Positions 22,944-35,564 are shown, counted from the stretch's first letter. The stretch: 64,000 bases of DNA from Ignelater luminosus (GCA_011009095.1 VTPC01091253.1:85863-149862), one strand, 5' to 3'. Notes: generated by a model not told the origin, from the letters alone. Numbers and translations: made by a program.

Positions 22944-23934
22944 CTAAAATGCATATAATGTTATTAAAGTTGCCAGTACTAAAATCAATATTAGATGCTA
23001 AGTAGGATTCTCACTGGTAAAGGTGCAAATATCTAGCCAATGCAAAAGATGTTTTTGGTTTGATTATCAGGGTTTAAGTGTTTTAAATTAAACAGAAGGA
23101 TTTTGTTCATAAAGTTCTCTGTTGCACGCCAAAACAAACTAAAACTCGATTTGCTCGACTTCGACTCTCGGAATAATTAAAAATATTATCCTTGGCAAGA
23201 TTTTTTCAAAACAAAAACATTACTCGCGAATCTAATGGATCGCTAACTATTAAAGACACTTTTAGTGAGAAAAATTTCATGAGAAAAGTACACCTCGAAT
23301 TTCGAGCCTGAAGCTTATATGATAATTATGGTAAGATTTACATTGTAAGTTACCTGGTAAATTAGATTTTATTTCCGTAGAGAGAATTCTACATAGAATG
23401 AGTTTGTTCGTTTTGTTGGAAGTATTCTGACATTCTCACTGTCATACGAGCTGTTTCTCTAGTTTCTTTGAAACCTAGAAAGTATAATACGATGATCTAT
23501 GCCACAAGATTAACTAACCTCCTTAATACAATCCCGCAACTCAACCAGAATATTTGCTCTAGAATTATGTGGGAAAGTTGAACATGTGCAAAGTGCTAGT
23601 GCATTGTTGAATGCGGAAGTAACAAGATCAGCACATCTTCAAACGCAGATTGTATGAAAAAGCGTCGTTTAAAAATCAGAGACGTAACTACTGGTGATTT
23701 TGTGATAAGAAACCAAGACTTCTAAAAGTAAAACAGTCATTAGAACCCTCAACAAAAATCAATCCGGTTGTCCAAAATTTTGTGCGAAGTTGAAAGATTG
23801 CGGAATTGAATCTCCCGCAACCAACAACTTTCATTAATAACGATTTCATATTCTTAATTGCTTTGTTACATTTTATGTTATCCTTTCGTAATAAAAAGCC
23901 ACGAGCCGCTACTAAAACATTATTCGTAAAATTC
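22944..23934. other. Flank upstream of Z12
   Basis: Holds a copy of the TTGCTACTTC element at 23609-23640, inside a segment of about 130 bp (23510-23640) repeated at 24840-24960. No gene is seen. Any first exon here would lack an ATG in frame. Confidence 0.4.
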
Positions 23935-24660
23935 CATAGTTAGTGAACGGATTGTCATACGAGATGGGTCTTTAGTTGTTGGTAATGGTAAAAGAGCGAT
24001 TTTCAAACCACCCTGATACCGCTGATAGTCTTTTGTTTTTTTTTACCGAATATCCTATATCTCAGAAACTGGTGGTCGTGTCAAGATGGAACTTTGGATA
24101 TTGGTAGTGGTAAAGGAGTAACTTTCAAATAATTCAATCAATCGGTTTTTGTAATTTTTTACCAAATAACCTATATCTAAGAAATGGGTTGCATCGCGAC
24201 GAGACTTTCATTGTTAGTAGCAGTAGATGAGTGCCTTTTAAAAGATCCAGACACCGCTGTTCATCTTTTGTTTTTCTTACCGAATATCTTGCATCTAAGA
24301 AACGGATTGTCATAGAGATGGAACTGTGGTTGTTGGCAGGCGAGCGACTTTCAAACTCTCTGGACAGTGCCGACCGTCTATTGTTTTTCTTACTGGATAT
24401 CCTATATCTGAGAAACGGGTTGTCGTATCGAGATGAGATTTTAGTTGTTGGTAATCGCAAGAAAGTGACTCAATACCACCGATCGTCTTTGGTTTTTTAT
24501 TTTACATTTCAGGAACGAGATGTCGTAACAAGATGAAACTTTGGTAGCTGGTAGTGCTAAGGGAAAGGATTTCAAGCCATTCGAGCACCATCAATTATTT
24601 TTTGTTTTTGTATCTCATAAACGGATAAGAGATACCAAGATGGAACTTGGTTTGTTGATA
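23935..24660. repeat. Tandem repeat, about 115-bp units
   Basis: About six diverged units, each with a core like CCTATATCTGAGAAACGGG and, further on, TCTTTTGTTTTTCTTACCG. Core positions are near 24055, 24171, 24289, 24402, 24506 and 24610, so spacing is about 104-118 bp. Two more units lie at 27424-27660. Not coding; family unknown. Confidence 0.75.
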
Positions 24661-25459
24661 TAATAGCTTCAAAAGTGGTTGGACTCTGCTCTTTAACAAA
24701 CCACCTACGGTAGCACAGCCGGGCTTCGTCCTCCACAAAACTTTTTAAATCAGTTATATCTAAACACAGGTCGAGCTTTGGTTTGCTTCATAAGAAACTA
24801 CGATTGACAATCTGTCAAACAGGTTAACTAACACAGTAAGCATTGTCCTAAAATGAATTAATCCTCTTAATGCAACCCCGCATCTCTTCTAGAATATTCG
24901 ACCTTCAGTTATAGCAGTACTAGTTTAAATACGGAGGTAGCAAAACCAGCGCATTAATTCTGTTATGTGGAAGATACTCTGTCAATCAATATTCTTGTGT
25001 CGTACTAAAAACACAATTTGAGTTTGAATTGAATTTTCTAATTATTTTATCATCTTTATGGATTACTATTTTCTTTTACAAATCTGTTTGCTTTAGGTAA
25101 ACTTTATAAACTGGATCTATATACGTTTGAATAGACCAAATTACATGCATTGAAAAGTACCAATGATATAGAGAATCCTTAATTTATTATGTAAGCACGG
25201 TCGGATTCTTATTTCATATTGAGTTTTGTAAAACAGAAATTAAACAGAAACAGAGAAGTTGTCATGTTTTATTTATTCACTGTACTTTAACAAAATAAAT
25301 ACATGATCTATCCCTCTACACTGACGTTCAGAAACAAAGCAAGTAAAGATCTCTAATACGATTAAACGAAACAAAAAAAAGCTTGACACGCTTACAAACT
25401 TATATAAAACAAATAAACTTCACGAAACAATACTAACACAATACATAAAATTACTTATT
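24661..25459. other. Flank downstream of Z13
   Basis: Contains a dispersed repeat at 24697-24750 (GCCGGGCTTCGTCCTCCA), related to 33400-33440, the second copy of the 130-bp direct repeat (24840-24960), and the Z13 poly(A) region. Confidence 0.4.
25268..25277 (-). terminator. poly(A) signals for Z13
   Basis: Two overlapping AATAAA hexamers (AATAAATAAA on the minus strand), about 180 nt past the Z13 stop. Confidence 0.6.
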
Positions 25460-26822
25460 CTATGTAGAATATTTTTCTTGGCATCTTTTCATATGTGTAT
25501 CCCTCATACTTTTAGAAATAAATCCTTTGTTACACAAATCACAAATGTATGGTTTCTCTCCCGTATGCGTCCTCACATGTATTTTGAGAGGAGATCTTTG
25601 GGTGAAAGCTTTTCCGCAATGTTCACAAGCAAACGGTCTCTCTCCAGTATGTACCCTTTCGTGTTCTTTCAACTGTTCTTTCCTTATAAAGCGTTTCGAA
25701 CAAACAACACATTCATGTGGTTTGTATCCAGTATGCGTGCGTTGGTGGAATTTCAGTTTATCTTTGCTAGATAAAACTTTCTCACACATATTGCATTTTA
25801 CTGATGTATTAATAGGTTTTCCTGCTTGTCTATGATGACGCAACTGGTGACGTTTCAGTCCTGAATGCGAGTTATAATGTAGATTGCAAATAGTACAATC
25901 GTATTTCACTAAAGGTGTGCCTGTAATTTCTTCCCAATGTCGAGTACGACGATGAGAATTGAGTAACTTCGAGAACATAAAGTGCTTGCCGCACAGTTCA
26001 CATTGAAAAGGTTTCTCACCAGTGTGAAAGTATTTATGCTCAGCAGCATCAGAAGCTACAGTAAAAGCCCAATTACATATTTCACATTTAGATTTAGTTT
26101 TATCTTCATGAGCACGTATATGCTTTACTACTTGTGTTTTTGCTCCTGTAGTATAAGGGCACAAATGACAAGAATATTTTCCTTCTGTATTATGATTTAC
26201 TGAATGTAGAGCAAGTGAAATATTTTTACTGTACATTGCGTTACAAACACTGCAATATATTCTTAATTTGGTAGCTGGTTTCTTCTTAGATGATTCTTTC
26301 TTCATCAATTCTTTCATATTTTTCGCTTCCCAGTCTCTACGTCTCTTTTCTATTGCAGCAGCTTTGCGTCTTTTGGCCAATATATCAGTCCGCCGAACAA
26401 CATCTTTAATGATATTTGATTGATCGATTCCTATTAATGTATTTCTCATTTCTTTATGATTTCCTACTTTATCTAATGTCTCAAACTTTGGCACAGTGGG
26501 TTCACTGATTTCTTCTTTGGGATCTTCTTTTACCAACTTTTTACGCTTCACGTTTGATTTAGCAGTTCTTTCCTTCCGTACGTAATTTCGTTTTGGTTGC
26601 TTTTGAAGATTTTCTTCTAATTTTTTCCGAGTCGAACGTTTTTTACGAGGTTCTTGAATTTTAAGTAGATTAAGATAATCTTCTACGCCGTATAAAAGTT
26701 GGTGTTTTGGAATATCAGAGTTTAAATCTTCAGGAGGAGGAGGAGACTTTGGTTCAAGCTTTATAGAAATCGAAGAATGTAATATCGAGTTGTTAAATAT
26801 TGATTTGTCATCCATATCTGAT
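25460..26822 (-). CDS. Z13: nine-finger C2H2 protein with long N-terminal tail (group C)
   Basis: About 453 codons. Residues 1-200 have no fingers: an acidic/Pro segment (LEPKSPPPPEDLN), then highly basic stretches (RKKRSTRKKLEE, KSNVKRKKL) likely to act in nuclear import or DNA contact, and a Lys/Arg-rich helix (AKRRKAAAIEKRRRDWEAK). Nine C2H2 fingers follow; the last, CDLCNKGFISKSMRDTHMKRC, uses Cys as fourth ligand. The acceptor (ttttatttcag) abuts 26822 with one A, then SDMDDKS. An ATG occurs three codons in, and a mini first exon with ATGGATAG and a strong donor lies at 27256-27263, giving MDRSDMDDKS. This is the best-supported complete gene model in the window. Confidence 0.92.
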
Positions 26823-27255
26823 CTGAAATAAAACAAGATGTCAGTAAAAAATTTATTAAACAAGAATGATGGGAGCAGTTTAAAGGATGTTATACAAAAT
26901 TTAAATAATATCTAAAGCATTTTATTAAACATTTATTGAACATACAACAAGTACATGTTAAAACAGTTATATCAGCCGGTCTTACTAAATAAGAAAATTT
27001 GACGCTATATTGGCGTCCAACGTGAGAAGTGTCGTAGAAAAACGGATTTTTTATTGAAGTCAGGTGTACATTATGGTTTGGTTTTTGTATAAAATCGATC
27101 AATATTATAATATTTTCATTTGGAACAAGTTTCAGGTATGTTCTATTGGCGACCAAGATGGGATTATTTATAAACTGCAATAAAGTAATAAGATACTAAA
27201 TATTTAATACGCACTTTTTAATAAAAACAAGTAATGTATGCAATACTAAACTTAC

Positions 27256-27263
27256 CTATCCAT
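27256..27263 (-). CDS. Candidate mini first coding exon of Z13 (MD + AG)
   Basis: Minus strand ATGGATAG followed by GTAAGTTT, a strong donor. The eight coding bases leave phase 2, exactly what the Z13 acceptor needs, and the intron (27255-26823) would be 433 nt. The 5' UTR would extend right of 27263. Similar donor contexts (TTTGATAG) occur near 57222 and 8900, but without ATG. Confidence 0.5.
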
Positions 27264-28000
27264 CAAGCTAAAGATTATTATTTCATTCTTGTTGTGCTAA
27301 TGACAGTAACTAGAAATAAGAAGTAGTTCCTGTTTGAGACGAACAAACAAAATTCCTCAAAAAACGCAAGGAAGAAATCAAATACATAACTATCAGTGCT
27401 TCACTGATTGAAAAAACGAGACTTACAGAACTAAAAAAACTAGTGAACGGGTTCGGAACTTTGTTGGTAGTAGTAAAGGAGTGCCTTTCAAATGACCCGG
27501 ACACCACCGATTGCCTTTTGTTTTCCTTATCGGATACATCAAAAACGGGTTGTCGTATCGAAATGGGATCTTACTTGCTGGTAGTCGCAGGTGAATAACC
27601 TTTAAACGATCCTCCGATTGCCTTTTGTTTTTTAGCGCATGTTATAGCTCAGAAACTGGTTGTCGATATCCATTTACTTTTAAATATTTATTTAAAAAAT
27701 ACCCGACAGTCTATTCTTTAAAATCTGGCGCCCGACCACCATCCGTAGATGTCGCTTATCGTCCGCAAGAAATTTTCAGTCGAGCAGGGATCCTTAATTC
27801 GAGAAGCCAGACAGCGGGAACTCTTAGATTCAAAGAAATGTCTTAATAGAAAATCGATTACTCAGCCCTATCATAGTCCGTTCAAGGAAAAGCCAGTGCT
27901 AGCATAAAGTGCCGCGCTAAAAACAATTTCACCGTAGAACAGAATAAAGCGTCAACCGTCAGCGCTACCGGATTGATTTTCAGAGATGAAGACCAAGCAA
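27264..28000. other. Upstream of the Z13 first exon
   Basis: Two more units of the ~115-bp repeat at 27424-27660. Retrotransposon primer-site-like motifs occur just left of this at 27011 and 27144 (TTGGCGTCCAACGTGAG and a weaker one). Nothing else can be assigned. Confidence 0.35.
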
Positions 28001-28500
28001 AAGCATTTAATAAAATGCCAAGCTTTTGAGGAAAGAACGCCTCTGTCTTGGTGGTACACTACAGTCCCGACCCGACAAAGATCAACCCAGCCGCAGCAAG
28101 TGTCCGTCCTCTAATCAGCTCCAAATTCGCATTTGCAAGTCACATGCTTGAAAAGCTGCAAGAAGCAACCAAGAATGGAGCTGCCGCCGCCTACTGTCAA
28201 CTCCTAGGGTGCCATCCAGCCAGTTCAAGTCTCCGTGAACATCAATACCAATCCGCTGCCCAATACCCACAGAGCACCCTCACAACCAACGTTGCCATCC
28301 GCTCCATCAAGATCTCCAACGAGAACTTCAAAGGCATTCACCCATATTTCCATCTGAAACCCCGACTTGGACTGGTAATATGGAGACTATCACCAGCGAC
28401 AGACCTGCACCAATAGATCTCTGCTGTTGTTTGCGTAGCGGTAGAAGACATCCCATCAAAAACTTGTTGGCGTCCTGTGCGTGAACGCCGATGAATCCGA
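28001..28500 (+). other. GC-rich open frame, unidentified
   Basis: A plus-strand frame at 28048-28416 is open for 122 codons in a GC-rich island unlike its AT-rich surroundings. The peptide has an Ala/Ser-rich middle and no motif I recognise. It may be a transposon gag-like fragment or a chance frame; no function is proposed. Confidence 0.2.
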
Positions 28501-30696
28501 TAAGAAATGAACTGCGAAAATAAGACAGTTCAGCTTTAGTTTAGGTATTCCAAATTAAGTTTGTAAGGTTATTTGTAAAAGAGGGTGTGCATCGAGATAA
28601 TTTTAATTGTTTATTAGTTAATCTGTTTATTTATAAACATTTACTTAAAAGATATCCGTTTCGAATCCGCACCTCAATTCGCCTGACGAGTCACCGCACA
28701 CTCGTTCTCTTATTCCTTTTCCACCGCGCTGCACTGTGAGGTAGTTTGTATTCCGCTTCCAAGGGTGAAACCAATTTGGAAAGAAGTCGAATGGTAAGAA
28801 AAAATCGATCGTTTATACACTTATGCCGATGCCGACGTTACCTACACCGCCTTCATTACACACATATACCTTGATCTACATCATCTACATATTTGACCGC
28901 ACCGTACCGTTACTGTCGTCTACACATACATAAACAACTGACACTCTATCGTAAACTTCAGGTAACTGTTCCATGGGCATGCCTGTCTAATACTGCTTTA
29001 TTAGAATATAAATATTAAAATTTATTATTGCTTTGCTTTGAATAAACCTTAATTTAACCTTTGCAAAAGCTTTTATTTCTGCTGTTGTTGTCACTTAGAC
29101 CCAGCGATCCATGGAAGAAATGGTTGGCACCGAAAGAGTAAACGTTTTAAAATACCGTGGAACAAGCTATCGAAGATTTTAAACAAAAAGGGTGCGATTC
29201 GTGAATCCAAAGCGTTTATTAACTTTTCTCGTTCTTCATCGCCACAATGTATGAAAACATCTAAATAATTTCGACTCCTCAGCTTAGGAGTAGTTCCGCA
29301 CGGTATCGAACGAATGCAAAACATCGAAATTTCATCTAATCATAATCCTCTGCGTCAATTCTTCATCGTATCAAAAACAAACATATTGCGGATATGAACA
29401 TAAGCCTTTCTCAGATCTCCAAGATCAGAAAGGAACATTCGGGTATAACATCATTTGACGTACTCTTTGGATCTGCTCAATTTACACAAAAACGCCTCGG
29501 AAAAATCCCATTGGCTAAGTCAACGTAAATTGCTCTCTCAACCCAAACCTGTGCACATTGTACATTCAAACAATTACTTTATTTTAAATAAAAACCAAAA
29601 AGAAAAAATAAATAATAACAAACAGAAAAAGAATAACAACAAAATAGAAAATAACCAATAAACAAAAAGGGCAAAAATAAATAAATTCTTATTTATTTAA
29701 AAAAAAGGATTAAAACAACAAAAGGTGTCAGCCAACTTAGACTAATGAAGACGATGACAAATCAATGCTGTTATTCTCTTGTTCTGGAAGGAGAACGTTT
29801 AGGCTCTCCTAGAAACCCCTTCAGCCCTACGAGTGGTCGGTTTTTAGTTCAGGACGTAAACCCTTTTAACAAAGCGATCGACGAATTTCGAGTGCCACCC
29901 TCCGTGCGTTGGTTTTCTGCTTGGATGAATAGGAACACGTGACACCCGCGACAGGCACAATGCATGTTTAGATATCCATTGGCTGTCGCGAGCGGTGTTA
30001 GAGAAGACCTTTAAATCCACAAAAACGTAGTTTTGTTCGGATGGGGCATACAAACGGCTTTTAGGGCCACACTTTCAAACGCGCGCGTTGTGGAGGTGGA
30101 GTTCGGTAGTGGTCGGTAAGAGAAAAGGTGGAATCTCCTGCGTCTCGGGATGTGTTCGAATCGTGAATACCCAGAAGAGCAAGTGGAAAAAGCATACACT
30201 CGGCACTGGTAGTCACACCCTTCCCCAGGGCAACGACGTACGGTGGCCTGGGTTGGCAACGGAAAGGAATCATCAGTTGATAAGAACAACAATGAACCAT
30301 CGAAGCTCCGCCCATTCCGATGCAAGTACTGGCGAGAGAAGAGTTGATGCCATCGACGTCAACGACGAAGCTAATACCACATAGTGACAGTGTAAAGCGT
30401 ATGTTGCTCATTCTAATGGCAGTGGATCTTATAGATATTAAATAAAACAAAAACTAGTTTAATGATAAATACGTTTATTCCTAACACATAACAATATTTC
30501 ATAGGTAACTAGATCTTTTCGATTTCCTTTTATCAAGTTAAAATTAAAAAGATCAATTATAATTCTAAACTGCACAGATACTCAGGTGAAAAATAAAACT
30601 CTCTTTTATCTCTGATGGGTTCAACCCAAACAACAGGAGGGCTAACACATGCAATACGATCTCGAATGATAATATGTATTGCGTTTCCGATATAGA
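28501..30696. other. Intergenic, no gene seen
   Basis: Includes A-rich simple sequence (29570-29720) and another GC-richer block (29750-30400) with open frames on both strands that show no recognisable domain. Possibly old transposon sequence. Confidence 0.3.
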
Positions 30697-31420
30697 TTAT
30701 TTCTTGGCAAATCGAATATTTCTCTCGAGCAATATCTTCCTGTAAGTCTCATAAGCGCACTTAAACCCTGGATATTTCTTTAGAAAATCGTTGTACATAA
30801 ATGCACCCGTTAAGTCGCTAGGGAGATATCTTATTTGCAGGGCATGCTGATAAATATCAGGATAGAAGCTTGCCGCATGACTTAGGACTTCTTCTCTGTT
30901 TATTTTGTTTGCTGGAGGATGTTTGCCCCTCCTGTCTTCTAGTATAATCTCTCCTGATTCTAAGTTATGAATAAGAGTAAAAACAATGCTGTCATTGTTC
31001 TTAGTGTACCCTAGAGTAGCTAGGAAGAAGACTTTACAAACATCTATTTGGGTACCAAGCTCGTTGGTTAGTTTGTAAAAAAAAGTCATATTTCTACGAG
31101 AATTCACAGCTGAAGTTCTTCGTCTTTTTACAGGTTTCCACGAACACATATTTAGTATAAACTTTCTTTGATCCACCCATGATAACGACCAGAACTCCTC
31201 ATAAATAGATCTTCGACGATCCTCACTTATGTGGTTTGTACATTTTTTCTTGCATGTGCCTTTACAAGCTGGTAGAAGTGGATGCTTGTTTATTAATTTC
31301 AATTTAGCTTTTTGTTTCCTTTCCGAAATAAACTCGGCATCTAACATTTTAATAACTTCCTTTTTAGAGCTATTTGTATCCATGATTTTTCTAATTTTGT
31401 AATATCCAATTCTTGTGAAC
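30697..31420 (-). CDS. Finger-less exon: N-terminal half of a DUF7869-type insect family
   Basis: About 240 codons from the acceptor (tattttag, one G) or 228 from the ATG at 31383. No zinc fingers. The layout matches my memory of the large uncharacterised insect family that usually carries a C-terminal DUF7869 domain: a short Cys cluster (CKGTCKKKC), FWSLSWVDQRKFI, a VCKVFFLATLG block, DRRGKHPP, then YLPSDL and a Tyr-rich end. The family normally continues into a nuclease-like C-terminal domain; here the frame stops right after NIRFAKK, so only the N-terminal half remains. That family is often repeated and may be transposon-derived. It sits on the same strand and has the same acceptor phase as all ZF exons, so it may be spliced into the same transcripts. 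Confidence 0.7.
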
Positions 31421-31767
31421 CTAAAATAAAAGCCATTATTAGTAGAAAATAAGCAAATATTAATTAATTAATTATCATAAGATCTCTGGATTAATGTGGT
31501 AGATTTATTTGAGGTTTCCTCTTTAGCTTGATTAGGATCGAATCCAACTTTGACATTCGCACAAATATTGCCTGATTAAGTTAGAGAAGAAAAACCTTTG
31601 TGTGTGTCTAGCACTATATTACTGAAAAAAGCTTTATTTATAAATTTATAAACAAATGGGATCTGAAAACTTTATTTACTCAAAATAAATTACAAATTAA
31701 ACTTTATAAATCACAAATTTACTCTTAACAATTTCCAAACACAAAACATTGTCTTAGTAACACGTAT
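31421..31767. other. Short flank between the finger-less exon and Z14
   Basis: Only about 347 nt, including the Z14 3' UTR and poly(A) signals. No donor-like site with an ATG is visible on the minus strand, so the finger-less exon has no local coding first exon here. Confidence 0.5.
31671..31676 (-). terminator. poly(A) signal for Z14
   Basis: AATAAA about 95 nt past the Z14 stop; another lies near 31632. Confidence 0.55.
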
Positions 31768-32731
31768 TTAAACCAATTTTACTTCTTTATGCATCTTCTT
31801 CTTATGCGAGTCTAACATGTTCTTACGGTGAAAACCAACCTGACATATATCACAAACATAAGGTTTTTCTCCAGTGTGAATTCTCACATGTATCTTCAAA
31901 CTAGCACGTTGAGTGAACGCCTTGGAACATACTTCACACTGATAGGGTTTTACGCCTGTATGAGAACGCATGTGTACAGTTAAGTTCTCCTTTCTAGCAA
32001 ATTTTTTTCCACATTCTTTGCATTCTGCCGATTTAATACCTTGATGTATATTAGTTACATGATTCTTTAAACTCCTGCGTGTCTGCACAGTTTTACCACA
32101 TATATCGCAAACGTATTTCTTGGCTTTATTTCTGTGTCTTCTAATGTGCAACTGATAACACTTTTTATTAGTAAAGGTTTTTTCACATAACTCACATTTA
32201 TAAATTTCATTATTTGAAGTGTTGGACTCGTGCTGCATATCCTTGTGAGCTTTCAGATTGGAGAAACTACTAAGTGTCTTACCGCATATTTCACACTGAT
32301 AAACAACATTTTCGTGTTCTCTAAGAATATGTAATTTTAGATAGGCGTCAGTAACAAATCCTCTGTCACAAGTTGGGCAACGAACCTTATATTTATTCAA
32401 ATGACGATTCTTGTGTATATTTAATGCAAATTTCGACAACAGTTTCATCGAACAAATGTCGCACTCATATAGCATCCTAGCATCACTGTGAATCTTACTA
32501 TGGATTGTAAGTGAATTTTTAGTTTTGAAACTTTTTGAACAAATTTCACAAGAAAAAGTTCTCTCAGGAATGTGAGTTGTTTTCATATGCCATTTAAGTC
32601 TTGATCTACTAAAAAACGGTTTTAAACACACACTGCATTGCCAAACGGTAGTATATTTAGTCAATTCCGATAATGGTACCAAAACCAGCATTTTCTTGAC
32701 TTTCTTTACTTCTTGTACTTCTTGCTTCACC
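31768..32731 (-). CDS. Z14: ten-finger C2H2 protein, terminal exon (group B)
   Basis: About 320 codons. The leader VKQEVQEVKKVKKMLVLV is charged and lysine-rich, with an in-frame ATG at residue 14, and is followed by ten C2H2 fingers. VKQE just after the junction resembles a SUMO acceptor motif (consensus: hydrophobic-K-x-E) and is kept in Z15. The tail is CDICGKTV, CKECGKKF, CEVCSKAF and CDICQVGF. Fingers 1, 5 and 7 have four residues between their histidines, so spacing differs from Z2-Z4. The acceptor (gttttag) abuts 32731, leaving one G. Paralog of Z15. Predicted nuclear DNA-binding factor. Confidence 0.9.
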
Positions 32732-33918
32732 CTAAAACAAATCTACATTTAGTACGAGATTTACAAAATCAATCTAAAAAAGTAAAAGAGAATCTACACT
32801 ACTTGGAAAAGAAGGAAAATTAAAACTGTTTGCTAGCTTAAAAAATCGAAGACGGAGTAGTTCGAATAAAAACAGGTAATTTAGGAATTGTATAACCAAC
32901 GCTGTAAATAATTCTAATTTGTAAACGTGCTGTAAAGGCTTGCAGCTTGGGTTACGAACTACCAATAATTCGCAGTTGTTTATATACAGGCACTCATCTT
33001 TTATACACTAAATTAAAAGATAAGACCCAAAATAGTCACAGAATACTAAAACTGTCAACTTAGAGTATTAATAGGTGCAGTTGCATCTTGTAAATTGCAT
33101 TTAAAATATTAAGTAAAAAGAATCTTACAGCCTTTCATTTAAAAACACCAATATTAGACGCATTAAATCTAAAATAAATGTGGCGATAAGACAAAATTAT
33201 ATTCAGCACTGTTCTCCATGATTTAAGAAATTCTAATAAAGGACTAAAATGCAAATGTAAACCTAGCCCAGCCAGAGCTAAAACAATCCCTAATTAACTC
33301 AAAAAGGTATAATCGAAACGGTAAAGAATTGCAAATGGGTATAGCAATCGCCGATCACTTTTATTTGGAAATGTGCGGGTTTCCGACCTGCAAAGGGTCA
33401 TCTGCGGTGGCAAAGTCGGGCTTTGCCCTCCATTAACTTTCCCAACATAAATACGTAGAATATTAAGTAATTTACTAAAGCTGGCTCAATAAGCCCTCTC
33501 AGCGCGCATTTCTCTTGGAGTATAAATAAACGAGAAAACCTTTGGCAATCACCGATCAATAGGTGACTAAATATTAAAGTGACCGTAAGTGGCTCTTTGA
33601 AGAGCTTAGCCAGTCTCGTATTTGTATTTACATTCGTTAAGAAACCCGACTTTGGTCCACTTCAAGGGATACGTTATTAGAGCGAAGCCCGACTCGTCTC
33701 TAAATAAATGTGACCTCAAAGTAGTCTGACCTATTTATACTCCAAAAGAATTAAAAAAAGATGGACGCCCTACTGTGACGAGGACAAGCGGCAGGATTCA
33801 AGTCTCTCTGAGTGGTAAACATTCTCGATTAGAAATGAGCGTAACCGTCTGCTGCGAACATCGATCGGGATCACTTATTTGAAAACTAGTCGGTCTGAAG
33901 TGGCCCAACGCCAAACTA
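32732..33918. other. Flank upstream of Z14
   Basis: AT-rich, with a dispersed repeat at 33400-33440 (GTCGGGCTTTGCCCTCCA) related to 24697-24750 and, weakly, to 33680-33700. No gene is seen. Confidence 0.35.
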
Positions 33919-35058
33919 CGAGGGTGGTTTGATAAGTCTTTAACCTGAGCATGAAGATGCTGCCACAGGTCAAAATGCTTTTATAGTTACAATGGTCTAT
34001 CCTTCAGATGGCACTGCTGAGAATCTCAGCCATTTTAGAAGTGTAGTTTTTGTTTGACAGTCGTTTGTGTCAGTCGATGTCAGTAATTTGTAAAAAATGG
34101 ATACAGTCGAATATCGTTCAGTTATAAAATTCTGCCCCTTCGTTCGCCGCCGTAAAAAACTGGGTGGCAAAGTTCAAACGTGGTCGTACAAGTATCTTTG
34201 ATGAAGAGTGCCCGGGGAGGCCAAACACAGCAACCGTTGAGGATATCATCGAAAAAGTCCATAAAATCGTGTTAAGTTGATCGTCGAATGAAAATAAGAG
34301 AGATAGCACAGACCGCAGGCATATCAACAGAACCCGTTTTTAAAATATTACATGAATATTTGCACATGAGAAAGCTGTCCGCGCGATGGGTGCCGCGCTT
34401 GTTGACATTGTACCAAAAACGCGTGCGCATGGACATCTCCAAGGAGCTGTTGGATCGATTTAAGCCTAATTCAATGGACGTTTTGAGGCGATTTGTAACT
34501 GTAGATGAAACATGGATCCATTATTACACACCAGAGACCAAACAGTGGACTTCAACAAGCGAACCTGCTCCGAAGAAGGCAAAGACGGTGCCATCAGACA
34601 GGAAAGAGATGGCGACTGGCTTTTGGAATTTACATGGTATATTGTTCATAGACTATTTGCAGAAAAGAAGAACAATAACGGGATTGTATTATGCTTCTTT
34701 ATTGGACAGGTTAAAGAAAGAAATCCAGTCCAAACGACCTCAAATGCAGAGCAAAGCAGTTCTCTTTCATCATGACAAAAGGCCGGCTCACACGTGGATG
34801 GTCGCGATGGCCAAATTCATTAACTTGGCTTTGAATTGAAGGAAAGGAATTCACGAGCAATGATGAAGTGATAGCCGCCGTAAACTCGTATTTTGCAGAC
34901 TTTCAGACATCGAATTTTCTGAAGGGGATCAAAAAGTTGGAGCATCGCTGGATGAAGTGTATAAACCTAAAAAAGGATTATGCAGAGAAATAAAATCGAT
35001 TTTGACCAAAAAAACACTTCTTTCTAGGTTATTCTAAAGACTTATCAAACCATCCTCG
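33919..35058 (+). mobile_element. Defective mariner (Tc1/mariner) transposon
   Basis: Terminal inverted repeats of about 26 bp (left CGAGGGTGGTTTGATAAG, right its complement with one mismatch near the tip) flanked by TA on both sides, as expected for mariner insertion. The element is 1140 bp; full mariners are near 1.3 kb. The transposase starts with ATG at 34097 but has a deletion and frame changes in its N-terminal half. The frame at 34288-34839 keeps ARWVPRLLT, DETWIHYY (first catalytic Asp) and HHDKRPAHT (second). After FINLALN, the block holding the third catalytic Asp is deleted; the C-terminal GKEFTSNDEVIAA follows at once in another frame. It cannot encode active transposase. Confidence 0.95.
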
Positions 35059-35340
35059 TAAACTGATCCACTACATACGTCGGGCACCAGGCGATCATTT
35101 TCTTTTGACTCGCTTCGGGAATCACAAGTCTGGTTCATTTTTATTTAGATACGAATTCAACGAGTAAGGTAGCGCAAGGTCGGGTGGGGTCCATTAACAT
35201 TGTCAACAGATCTAAAGATCAACATGGGTCAGGTTACGCTCTCCAAGGGTTACCTGCAGTAACTAAATACTGAAATTTATTAAAGTTGGCTTAATAACGT
35301 CGCGCTAAATAAAATCTGTTAAGAAAGAATGTAATGATCG

Positions 35341-35465
35341 TAGGAAAAATCTTATGCGACCTAAAACACAAGATTGTTGAAAGGACAACAGGACAAAAGC
35401 TTGTTCAATACTAAAGCTGCAAGATCAGTGCTCCAATATAAAAAATTCCTAAATTTGACGTTCGC
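35341..35465. repeat. Direct repeat flanking Z15 (left copy)
   Basis: Shares ATATAAAAAATTCCTAAATT and an upstream AATACTAAAGCTGCAAGATC-type stretch with 36612-36745. It also contains the short element seen at 1299, 23609 and 24929. Confidence 0.7.
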
Positions 35466-35564
35466 AGTTTTGGTAGTTCGTTTCTCTCAAAACCTAATGC
35501 TTTTAAAATCTCAAAGCTTCTATTTCTAAATAATTGATACAAAATTTATTTTCAAAATGCAATT

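Noticed and set aside
28048..28416. 122-codon plus-strand frame in a GC-rich island
   Set aside because: No domain, homology or splice context recognised; kept only as an unidentified region.
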